Source of the DNA: Phycomyces blakesleeanus NRRL 1555(-) | Taxonomy: Eukaryota > Mucoromycota > Mucoromycetes > Mucorales > Phycomycetaceae | Direction: 5' to 3' | Length of the DNA stretch: 64,000 nucleotides | Assembly: GCF_001638985.1 (NCBI RefSeq) | Contig: NW_017265146.1 | Location: 124,001 to 188,000 of the forward strand | In this document: in pieces, positions 18,501-28,698 of the stretch | Layout of the letters: each line of letters begins with the position of its first letter | How positions within the stretch are numbered: position 1 is the first letter of the stretch | The notes under the pieces: generated by a model | Seen by the model: the letters and a program-made list of their open reading frames with translations, nothing else | What the model was told of the DNA's origin: nothing | Databases searched by the model: none | Made by a program: the position numbers and the translations under genes

Positions 18501-20898
18501 TATGTAGGATTTTTGTATAGAGAATAACTATGAGAACGGATATCTCGTTATAGAGGCAAAGTTGCTCAGATTTCTGGACGAAGTAGTAGTCTCTCGTGGG
18601 AATCTAAAGAAAGGCCCCAATCCTGATGGTACATTTCAAGAACTCAAAATGGAGCCAATTTTGCAATACATCAAGGCAGTTGTAGATCTTTACGCATCTC
18701 AAGCTTCGAGAAACCTTTCGAGTGAGCCGAGTGTTCGAGGGAAGGCATTGCAAGCCTGATTAAAATCAAGACTGTACGGAGAAAGACAGAGACATCGTCA
18801 AAGCTACCATGACCACGCTCTTCATAGCTCCCAAGATGGATATTCCCCAGATGAGCTCATCAAAGTCGTGATGTGTTACTTTAGCAAAGAGAAATAAAGT
18901 TCTTTCCTAGACAGAATGGTGTTTTTATTACAGTATATGATGATACTTCGTGGAGAGACTACCCGGAACATGAATCTGGCGGATCTTTTCCCTCTTGAAT
19001 CCAAAGATGAAGACTATTCTGAGTGCCCTGTTTTGGTTGTGCGCATTGGCCACGGAAAAACAACAAAATTTGGCACTGTTCAACACGCTGGTACAATCAG
19101 ACATCGCGACTATCGGGTGTGTGCATTTGGTGTTTTAGCGATGTACTTTTCTTATTGCTGGCAGATTTCTAACAAACTTTTTCCATGTTTTACGACCAAC
19201 AAGGTCTGGTACGATCTGAAAGTGGCTAAAGGAGTCCACCGAGATAAAGCATTGACGTACAGCACCCAGTTGAATTCAACAAACCGTGTCTTTAAAGTAT
19301 GTAACATTACTAGTAGCAAAAAGACACACGCAGGTCGCAGCAGTGGTGCTCGTCATGCAGAGATTGATGGAGCAACAGAGGACCAACTGCAAAGACACGG
19401 TCGATGGAATATGCAAAGTATGGAAACATGCTATCTTACCTCTCTCCCCCGAAGGTCGATTCGTATAATTAATGACTTCTCTGAAGAAAAGAGTCAATTC
19501 TGGATACCAAGAGCAAATGTCTGTCCAACCGAAAGTCTTCAGAAAAAGGTTTTTCCAAGAGTAGATGAGCTTTTACAACAAGTTGGGGAAGGCATAATCT
19601 GTGAGAAGTCAATATCCGCCCAAGATTTTCTCCGGGTATTAAAGAACATGCCCAAAATTATTTTGCAAGATGTAGTTATGTTCCGGGCCGAGCATAAAGC
19701 CAGCCCATTCTTCAACCATAGCTTGTTCAGTGACCCCGAGTTCCTTTCCTTCGAAAATGCTATGCATGCTGCCTGTCAGATTGCTCAAGAACCCGAAGAC
19801 ATTCTTTTACAAAGGGCCGTTTCAGTGCTATCAAGACAGCTACAGAGCTTAGGTGCCAAAATAGACAGTAAGCAAACAATCCTCTAAACGAGTTTGTTGC
19901 AGAAACAAGACTGCCAACCAAATGGAGGACATAACTGTCACCCATGTAAAGAAATGCGAGAGGACATGCAGCGGTTACGTGAAACATACTATTTTTTTTT
20001 TGGTTCCGGAAATAGACCACAACAACGATTCCAGCCGTACCCATCTCCTAACACTGCTCAACAACAAGAAACAGCTTCACCGTATACATTAAATCGAAGC
20101 ATAAACTCGGTTCCTGATCTGTGGCGTGAATGGTCAATTGGACTGCACTCTGATGGCCCTTCTGTTATGGAGCTTGCCAGAAAAAAAGGTTTATCGGGAG
20201 AAGAGATGTAAAAGGTATTACTTTGACATAATTAAATTATTATTATTATTTTACTAATATCTTGTACAGAACCCCAGTTTTACTCTCGAATACTTGTAAT
20301 AATAAATAAAGTATTAGATGTAGAAAAAGAATACCGATGCTCAATTGAAGAGGCCGTAAATATTGTCGAAAGACAAAGAACTGCTAACGGCTGGTCCCTT
20401 AGCAAACTCTCCATTAAACTAAAAAAAAACAATAAAATCATATATATATATATTAAAAAAAAATTGCTAGTGCAGTTGCATTTGTTTCAAATCTTATTTC
20501 AATTTTCTTTGTCCGGTGCCCGGTATTTTATTTCTATCACAAAAATCACATTAAAAGCCCGTGATATAGTTGTGACGCCGCAAAACTATACCAAAGATAC
20601 CCACTCAGTATTTTGAAGCACCTGGTGTATGCTTACTTTGATTTTTTTTTTACTTTTATTTTATGTTCCTGAGGGTGTGCATACAGCAATTGTAACAGCT
20701 TTCAGTATCGTGATAACCAACTCAGATGAAAATCTTCCGGAAAGTTACAAACATGCTGGTAGAACGCTAACAGGACATGCTAAAGGGATCAAATCGAACA
20801 ATTAGGCGTGCTGTCATTTGAAATTACTTTTTTTTGAGGTGAGGGTCATACTTTGATATTTGGTAAATGTTTCAAAAAAAACGCTAATCTTATGGGAC

Positions 20899-20940
20899 CA
20901 ACATTTTCTGGTGGGACACGACGTTTGTATTTAACCAGGC
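20899..20940 (+). repeat. single copy of the ACATTT-CTGGTGGG-ACACGACG repeat
   Basis: AACATTTTCTGGTGGGACAC followed by GACGTTTGTATTTAACCAGG matches, in the same order, the right-end motif near 53415-53451 (read on the minus strand) and the left-end motif at 52788. Confidence 0.5.
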
Positions 20941-21434
20941 TATGCTTTTGGCCCTGTGTCTTTCTTTAATCCTTCAGGGCAGAATGATGTGTCCTGAGAT
21001 TCATACAATAGATAGCTTGTTAATAGAGTCGAACTTCTTCTTGCCAAAATTAGCAGTAGTTTATTTTCGCCGCGGGAGTTATTTCATTGACTTAGGACTA
21101 GGGTATGATTGTGGCAATTATTTGTCCACTTTTTTCATAAATTATTTGGATATTATTAGAAATTTATACTGAAAATATACATTAATTTGTCAGATTAATG
21201 TCAGAAGATTTATAAAGAAGTATAAGTGTTCTCTGTTGTTATTGAGCTTTTCCGTGCTCTTTTTGAGTGTATTTATGAATTATATCTACAGTAAAGAGGT
21301 TAATTTTATTAGAGCTGCCTTATGCATATTTCAATACCATCAATAATATATAAAGTGGATTAAACATCGATTTTATGTCTTTTTGAACTTTATTTTACCT
21401 TTAAAAATTACACTATAACCTTTTTAACTAAGTA

Positions 21435-21623
21435 TTATCCTCTTGAAGTAGTACTAGTTTTTTTGTAGTATGTTAAGCTACCTAGAGAACCCGACGAGCT
21501 GACCGTAGGAACAAATTTCTCGCCTTCTTGATCTTTTGTACTTGGAGGTGACGGTATGTACTGGTGAATGACCAAGTTCTTTCTGTTTCTTCTTGTAGTT
21601 TTGTTTGATTTATTTGGTACCAT
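21435..21623 (-). CDS. possible small protein, 62 aa
   Basis: An ATG-started ORF reads MVPNKSNKTTRRNRKNLVIH and then a Ser/Pro/Gly stretch. There is no recognised domain, membrane segment or neighbour that hints at a role. It could be chance. I list it because its composition is less AT-driven than the surroundings. Confidence 0.15.
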   Translation of the reverse strand: MVPNKSNKTTRRNRKNLVIHQYIPSPPSTKDQEGEKFVPTVSSSGSLGSLTYYKKTSTTSRG

Positions 21624-21884
21624 AGTTGGTTAGATATTTATAAATGTATGACAGTAATAAAGATTGTGATTTGTAAAAAAAATTTGATGTATGAAATAGA
21701 AAAAAGTTGATTTATTATGAGTTTTATACCCAAGACTTGGAATGTTATGTTATTATTTTATTACATGACAAACATAATGACTTTTAGAGAGAATTAATTG
21801 ATATTTCACCCTGATATTTTAGTATATTTTAGCTAAGAGTCTTATAATTGATTTTATGCAAGGAGTATTGAAAATTAATTATTG

Positions 21885-22080
21885 TATATGTCTTCATGAA
21901 TTTGTAGGATAAGGTTCTCGCTATTCGACTAAATTAAGTCGAAGTAGAGAACTTAGGCTTATCAAAAATGGAAGTTGTAGTCGGTATAAGAAAATATATA
22001 CTCCGATAAGCCTAAGTCGAAGTATAAGCTTAATCGACTCTGTTAACAAGCTCTCTAATATATTCAATTAGTAGCCCTAA
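21885..22080. repeat. dispersed repeat, copy 2, with inverted motif
   Basis: It shares ordered blocks with 5885-6095 (TATGTCTTCA-GAAT, GGATAAGGTTCTC, ACAAGCTCTCTAATA). Inside, AACTTAGGCTTATC (about 21950) and GATAAGCCTAAGT (about 22005) are inverted, so a hairpin could form. Confidence 0.4.
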
Positions 22081-22815
22081 ATTTAGATTTGGCTATAAAA
22101 AGTAGTAATTAGTCATAAATACACTATATCAATAGCCAGTTATGCAGAAGATTATGAGTTGTCATTACACACTTTTGGACTCGATCTTGTTGGATATTTT
22201 TACTATTTATTGGCCTTATGTGTATCATGGTTTTGTCTTTATTTCACATATATATCACCAGAAAGTCAAAAAAGGTAAAATGCAATAGAAAATAAAGAAT
22301 TTTACATTCATGCCTACCTTTTTCTCCAAAGATATAAAGACATTAAGAGCGGCATGTGTAGCTAAAATACTTTAATAAAAAAAACAAAAAAAAACCCCAA
22401 TTTTGCTCTTCACCAGGGTAGGAGGGAATCATCGAGGAAATTGACAAATTTTCTAAAATAAGGATATACTAAACGACCATAGTCTATAAAGTTCATTTTC
22501 TATAGCCAAAATGAAACAGATCATTAAGAAGCATATGCTGAATAACAATGGGGATCTTTATATGACATGGTTCAATTCCCTCGACAATTTCCTCTATGTA
22601 TTTCTTCCTGTGCTGGCAAACAGCATTTCTGAATACGCTAACAATTAAAAATGGCTAAAGTCTTTTATGTATTAATAATATTATTATCATTATTATTATA
22701 ATAAGCACAGACAAATTATCTTTAATTTTATACAACTTTAACCAGTAGAAAAATAAAGAACGTCTTCAGGCCTTCCTTGGAACTTTTTTTTTGTATTTTG
22801 TATTTTGGATCTATT

Positions 22816-24814
22816 CTACATCTTTGCACCCATAAAGGCACCCACTTTTACAGCCTGTCGAACACCCAAATCCAACATGATTTCTTCTGATCCACCTGGG
22901 ATAGCAAAGGCCCGCACTTCACGGTACAACCTTTCAACCTTTTCTCCCTGACCACCTAAACACACACACACATACATACAAAAAAAAAGATTAAGTTAAT
23001 CACTGGCTAAATTATTTATCCCCATCTTTGTTGTACTAGTTTGTTAATTACCTCTGGTGTAAGCCAAACCACCAAAGATTTGTGCAGCCTCACGAGCACA
23101 GTACTCGAATGTCTGGGTAGATTGAGCCTTGCAGAGTGCAATGGGCCCACCCAATCGAATAGGCTGAATCTCTTCAGGCATGTGCATGCTCTGATATATG
23201 AGGATTTCTAGCCATGCATGGGTGGCTTCGACCTGTCTGATCATGTGGGCAAACTTGTTACGAATAACAGGATGGTCAACCAATAATTTTCCAAATGTCT
23301 TGCGCTTGTGGGCATACTAAAAGAAAATCATAACAATTTTTTGTTTTAAGAGATTGTGTAAACCAGATAATAGTAAAAGAGTGAGCCTTAGTTATCATAA
23401 TCACAAACCTTGAGAGACTCTTCAATGCAGACACGGGCAAAGCGGTTGGCCTGGACTACGATACCAAGACGTTCGCTGTTGAAGTTGTACATGATGTACT
23501 TGAATCCCTTATTCTCCTGACCAATCAGGTTGGCCTTGGGAACCTTGACGTCCTCAAAAGTGATGTAGGCTGTACCAGAAGGCCAGACACCCGAGCAGTT
23601 CATCTGGCGCGTGGTGATACCAGGCATGCCGCGTTCCAGGAGAAGGAACGAAATGCCACCAAAGCCAGGCTCGCCTGTACGACAGGCTACAGTGAAATAG
23701 TCTGCAAATACACCATTTGTAATCCATTTCTTTTCGCCGTTGACCAGGTAATGGTCACCCATATCCTTGGCTTCTGTCTGCAGTCCAGCGACGTCCGAAC
23801 CACCGCTTGGTTCAGTAATAGCCAAGCAGATGAATTTTTCACCGGACATGCATCCAGGAACAACTTTTTCCTGAAGGTACTTTGAGCCAAAATGAATTAC
23901 TGGTGGTAAGCCAATACCAAGACCACCCATCAGACCCCAGGTTACCTAAGAAGAATAAGAAGAAGAAGATGATGTGCTTTGAGTATCTTACATTACATTA
24001 TATTAGATTTCTTTTCTTTTCTTTCACTCTCTTTATTGTAACAGCATATCTATTACTATAGTAAAGCTGTGTATGCATATATGTATATATGTATATATAA
24101 AACACTTACACCACCAGATCCACAACGAGATAGCTCATCCATTACAATCAAGCGGTGGAAAGCATCGAATTTTTCAGGCTCGATGCCACCTGGCAAACGG
24201 AACGTGATGAACTCTGGGGGAACAACTCCACAGCAACTGGCAAGAAGACCTGCCTTGGCTACCTTGCCAAAAACCTCGGCAGGGATCTTCTTGGCCTCGT
24301 CCCAAACATGGGTAAATGGCATAATCTCCTTTTCCACAAAGGCACGGACTTCCTTCCGGACCTTGCGGTGACTCTCATTGTAAAAGGGACTATAGAGTAT
24401 TATTAGTATTATTATTTTTAAAAAAAAGTTTCTTAGTTAAAGTTTATTATCAAACGAATGTTTTTTTTTTCTTTTTTTTTTTCATACCTGTACCAGTCCT
24501 GGTACCACATTGGATCACCAAAAGGAACCATGTCACCAAAAGGAATACCGACAGTCAAAGGACCACGCTCGATCTCTTCAGATTCTTCTTCGTTGGAACG
24601 CTCTTCTTCGATAGCCAACTGAGCATCTTCGGCAGTTCCGACGTGTCCGATCAAGAGTTCAGGACCAAACTTCTGAAGGACCGAAGGACTGTGGAAGGAT
24701 TGGAACTGCTTAGTGGCGTCTTTGCCGGATGCCTTGAGAAGAACCTTTTTTCCTCCTATAGGGATTAGTTAATACACATGGTACTTGTAACTAGTTATCT
24801 CCCATTTTTTAAGA

Positions 24815-24845
<31 letters not shown>

Positions 24846-25134
24846 GAAAGCTTCAGTCGTAGCTTTAGCCGTAGCTGTAGCTGTAGCCGTAGCCGTAGCC
24901 GTAGCCGTAGCCAGAACTGCAACCAGAACTGTAGTTGTAGCTGTAGCTGTAGCTGTAGCTGTAGACATGCCTGGATGATCATCAAGGAAGCCAGAAACAT
25001 CGTAAATCTTGTTCTCGATAATGACCCAGCTACATAGTATGTTACAAAGACGTGTGTGTGATAATGGGGTTAAAGTACCAGTCATTAGCAGCAGTGTGCT
25101 TGGCTACTTCTTCAAGTGTGTAGAACTTTGACAT
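22816..25134 (-). CDS. cytochrome b5-acyl-CoA dehydrogenase fusion, 534 aa, 7 exons
   Basis: The exons are 25134-25079, 25029-24971, 24755-24488, 24389-24110, 23945-23409, 23316-23052 and 22955-22816 (1605 nt, frame intact). Residues 1 to about 85 form a cytochrome b5 domain ([23 protein letters not shown], heme ligand His in HPGG and a second His in SFHSP). Residues from about 135 form an FAD-dependent acyl-CoA dehydrogenase (ITEPSGGSDVAGLQTEA, W-ITNG, IMYNFNSERLG, RKTFGK, QIFGGLAYTRGG). The Glu of SERLG sits where isovaleryl- and long-chain ACADs keep the catalytic base (inference); the alternative site reads PGGS. Intron 2 needs a GC-AG donor (CCAG|GCATGT) to restore HPGG. Such fusions are common in fungi. 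The substrate is not clear. Confidence 0.92.
24820..24967. repeat. AAT and TAGCYG hexamer repeats inside ACAD intron 2
   Basis: An (AAT)n run of about eight units is followed by about 20 hexamers of GTAGC[CT] type, interrupted by AGAACTGCAACC. The tract starts right at the GC donor of the intron. It is open in several phases, which creates false ORFs. Confidence 0.85.
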
Positions 25135-25650
25135 GATTGTGAATGCAAGTTGAGATTTTTATATAAAAATATAAAGTATGAGAGTAGGGAAGAGAAGTAA
25201 AGGAAAAGGGATATTTTGAATTTTGAATTTTAATGGAGAAACAAAAGAAAGTGCATACACATGGGCAAGTGCATATAGAGAATTGGTGGATGTTTGAATG
25301 AGTGAGTGAATGAATGAATGAATGTGGATGCGTGCGTTGGTGATTTAGTAAGAAGGTCTAAGAATTCACGTGAAGCATATGATAAAACTTCGCATCAATA
25401 TCCTCCCACCCACAAACTTACACACACACACACACACACACACAGGGATTCCCCTCATTTTTTTTTGTTTTTTGTTTTTTTTGTGTGCGTGTGTTTGACC
25501 TAACCCAAAGGGTCGAATCAGAAAACAGGAAGCCTAAAAATTACCCCACCTTTTGCAATGTTACACTTGCCCACACTTGTACACACATATATACACGCGT
25601 GCGCGCACATACATACATACACGTATATATATATATATATATATATTTAT

Positions 25651-27390
25651 TTAATCTTTGGTGACGTCGTGGATGGCCTCAGCAAGGTACTTTACGTTGT
25701 CGGACGAGATACCAGCCATGGAGATACGACCATCGCGAGTGAGGTAGATGTGCCAGTCCTCCTTGATCTTGTCGACCTGCTCAGGGGTCATGCCAGAGTA
25801 GCAGAACATGCCGATCTGGTTTGTGATGTGGTTCCAGTTCTTCTTGGAGCCAAAGTCGTTCTCAAGGTGACCACGGAGCTTGTTGCGCATGGTAATGATA
25901 CGGTCAGCCATGACCTTGACTTCGCCGAGCCACTCCTCCTTGAGCTCGGGGGTGTTGAGAACAGTGCTGACGAGACGGGCACCGTGGATAGGGGGGTTGG
26001 AGTACATGGGGCGGATGATGATCTTCAGCTGAGACTCGACGCGAGCACGCTCTTCCTGATCGGCGCAGACAACCGAGAAGGAGCCGACACGCTCACCGTA
26101 GAGACCCATGTTCTTGGCAAAGGACTGAGCCAAGACAACGGAGTGGCCCTCATCGACGAACTTGCGCAGAGCGTAAGCGTCACGGTTGCAGTCACCGGAA
26201 GCGAAACCCTGGTAGGCCATATCGAAGAACACAAAGTGATCGCGCTCCTTGACTACCTTTGAGATCTCGTCCCACTGAGCGGGAGTAGGATCGACACCGG
26301 TGGGGTTGTGGGCACAGGCGTGGAGGAGGAGGATGGTGTTCTTGGGAGCTTTCTATAGATTGTTTAGATTATTTGTTGGTTCCGAATACGTGTGTATTTA
26401 TATGCATAAATGCATGTATGTACCCACGCACACAAAGAAAGAAAGGAAACAGAATAGAGAAATACTATAACATAACAACACTTACGTGGAAGTCTTCGAG
26501 CATGCCATCGATGTTGAGACCGTTGGTCTGCTTGTCAAAGTAAGAGTACTTCTCAAGAGTCAAACCGCTGTGCTCCATGATGGGGATATGGTTACCCCAG
26601 GTAGGGTTAGGGACCAAAATGTTCTTGGAGTGAGGGTAGAACTTGCTAAGGAAAGCAGCACCAATACGGAGGGCACCAGTACCGGAGATAGACTGGGTGA
26701 TGGCCAACTATAATCACAATACAAAAAGGTTACTAACATTACTTCTTCTTTGGATAAAAACCAATCCCTTCTCTCCCCCTCTTTTTCTCCCACGAATTGA
26801 ATAAAAGACTAGTGTATCATTAGCTCTTTTTTTTTAATTTTTTTTATTTTTTTACCTTGTTCTCGGTGATGGCTGGGCTGTTGTCACCATAAGCGAGACG
26901 ACCGGCAGCAGCAGTGAAATCGGGGAGACCCATGATACCAGCGTACTCCTTGTCCATGTTGCTGTTAATCAACTTGTGCTCGGCCTATATGATAAAAGAT
27001 TGTTATTTAAATTTTGCTGGAGTTTCCTTGTAATTTCCCTTGTTTTCCCGCAGACTAAATAAAATGTTTCCCTTATTTCTCTCTTATACATATACATATA
27101 TTCTTACCTTCTTGACGGAGGAGAGGACGTAGGGCTTACCAGCATCATCACGGTAAGCACCGACACCCAAGTTCATCTTCTTGACATTGGTGTTCTTCTT
27201 AAAAGCCTCGGTAACACCCAAGATAGCATCAGGGGGACCTGTATAGAGTATAAGAAATGGAATCCCGGGATAACCTTCATATTGTAAGATATATTTATTT
27301 ACCCTGAGGGACGTTGGTCCAGGTAGAGACAAGTGCGCGCTGGGCGAGACGGGTGGGCTTGACGTTAGCGCGAGTGATTGCCGAGAGCAT
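25651..27390 (-). CDS. AAT1: mitochondrial aspartate aminotransferase, 423 aa, 5 exons
   Basis: It interconverts aspartate plus 2-oxoglutarate with oxaloacetate plus glutamate, using PLP. The exons are 27390-27303, 27238-27108, 26984-26856, 26707-26486 and 26352-25651 (1272 nt, in frame). The first ~25 residues ([20 protein letters not shown]) are an Arg/Ala-rich, acid-free mitochondrial presequence. [27 protein letters not shown] (about residue 205), FFDMAYQGF (Asp234) and [14 protein letters not shown] (Schiff-base Lys about 270) are the class I aminotransferase signatures. The length fits mitochondrial AATs. Exon 5 is distinctly GC-richer than its surroundings, which suggests a highly expressed gene with codon preference. 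The flanking (TA)n and CA repeats are noncoding. Confidence 0.96.
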
Positions 27391-28659
27391 TTTAGATAGA
27401 CAGAGATATATAAAATATCAAAATAAGAAAAAGCAAGAAAGAAAGCAAAAGGAAATAAAAAAGCCGGGAAACGTGTTATATGTGGGATAAGGGCCAGAAT
27501 AGTATAAATAGTATATAAATTGAATTTTGATCCTTTGAGGTTACACACCCTTTGAAGGGCTGGTGAGTCAGTGAGTATCGATCAACTAGGACTGTGGTAG
27601 ACTCGGATGAACCAGGAAGACAAAGCCGTCTTTTTCTTGTCTCATTTGTTTCTCAGCAAAAAACAATAATAAAAATAATAACAATAATTGAGAGCAAGCT
27701 ATTTTATTTTATTTTATTTTAGTATCAAAATCGATTGAACAGCGTCATGATATTCAAAAAGAAAAGGAAAGAAAAATAAGAAAGAGAATTTCAATGTATT
27801 TAAGTTAAAGAAGTATAGACTCCAAGTGTTTTGGATTTTCGGTATTAGTCAAAAGAAGAATAAGAAGAATATACAGACACAAAGAAGTCGAGTAGAATAA
27901 GATTTCACATGACAAATTGACGGGCTGGAAAAAGACAACATTTTATTTTATATTCTAATATAAAAACTTTTTTTTTTCTCCTTTTCTTTTGGGATCATGT
28001 TTAAACTCCTACTGTATGAATAAAAAAAAATTATCGGCCAATTAAAACAATATGAGTATTTTCTTAAAGGATTTTTTTTTAACTATATTTCCCAGGCAAG
28101 GAAATTATCCTTATTTGTCTCCATATGATCCCAAAAAGAATAGCCTTGAGACTAAAACAAAAGAAGCTAAATGAAAAGCATAACAAAAATATAAAGAAGT
28201 ACAATATCCAACAATTAATCTTTTGGTCAATTTTTGGAAAAAGGTGCAATGAACACTCGTTTGGAAGGGAAGTTCAAGGCTAGTTTTCCTTATTCTAATA
28301 GATAAATCAATTTTAAAACTGTCGTATGCATAAAAATTCCTTTCTGCAGCTGTCAGTCAATAATTGCGGGAAATGCGCAGAAAGCGCAAACAGTGCAATA
28401 CAGGCAATGACACCAAATACTCTTATCCACATAAAGCTCTAGTCAAGCCAAGTGTATAAAGATATACATATATATATATATTATAGTTTTAGATTAGAAG
28501 ATACAGTAAAAGAAATTGAAAAAGAAAGAGGTAGAAAACTTTGGCAATTCCAAGGTTCCTTTCTAAAATTGTACAGATAAGTTTATGGAAGGCTATATAC
28601 CCATATATGTATGTATATGTATGTACGTGAGCGTGTGTATGAGTAAGGATGTGTATGTA

Positions 28660-28694
<35 letters not shown>

Positions 28695-28698
28695 GATA
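27391..28698. other. intergenic region upstream of aspartate aminotransferase
   Basis: This 1.3-kb AT-rich stretch should contain the aminotransferase promoter and the 3' flank of the KAT14-like gene. It has a TTTTA run near 27707 and a (TG)n microsatellite at about 28661-28690. I see no gene. Confidence 0.5.

Larger units (their letters stand above)
16927..20211 (+). pseudogene. Crypton-type tyrosine recombinase, disabled and interrupted
   Basis: Exon 1 is 16927-17082 (MSTQSFVSRQ to QKLFE, donor GTATGT). Exon 2 starts at 18523 after ...TATAGAG and reads NNYENGYLVIEAKLLRFLDE. The 1.44-kb intron is mostly a Tc1 insertion; without it the intron would be about 83 nt. Exon 2 stays in one frame to 20211. 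Recognisable parts are MMILRGETTR, KTHAGRSSGARHAE with GRWN and CYLTSLP (HxxR and Tyr of a tyrosine recombinase, Ndc10-II-like), and VPDLWREWSIG (GCR1_C-like DNA-binding start). Four in-frame stops (18757, 18895, 19885, 20209) disable it. A further GCR1_C-like piece (FYSRILVIINKV, about 20272-20440) follows, but its phase does not join cleanly. Confidence 0.72.
20212..22815. other. AT-rich region between Crypton remnant and ACAD gene
   Basis: The left end holds a possible last exon of the Crypton gene (about 20272-20440). Further on are a GACATTTTCTGGTGGG repeat (20899), a short ORF (21435-21623, minus) and dispersed repeat copy 2 (21885-22080). The rest shows no support for genes. Confidence 0.45.

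Noticed and set aside
22500..22610. Possible tRNA (GGTTCAATTCC resembles a B box)
   Set aside because: The flanking bases cannot form a T stem or an acceptor stem.
24795..25085. ORF fusing DDHPGMSTAT repeats and a poly-Tyr tail to the cytochrome b5 part
   Set aside because: It is read-through of intron 2. The next exon restores HPGGKKVLL and the rest of the domain.
25558..26262. Long plus-strand ORF over aspartate aminotransferase exon 5
   Set aside because: Antisense shadow of a GC-richer exon. The minus strand encodes all aminotransferase motifs.
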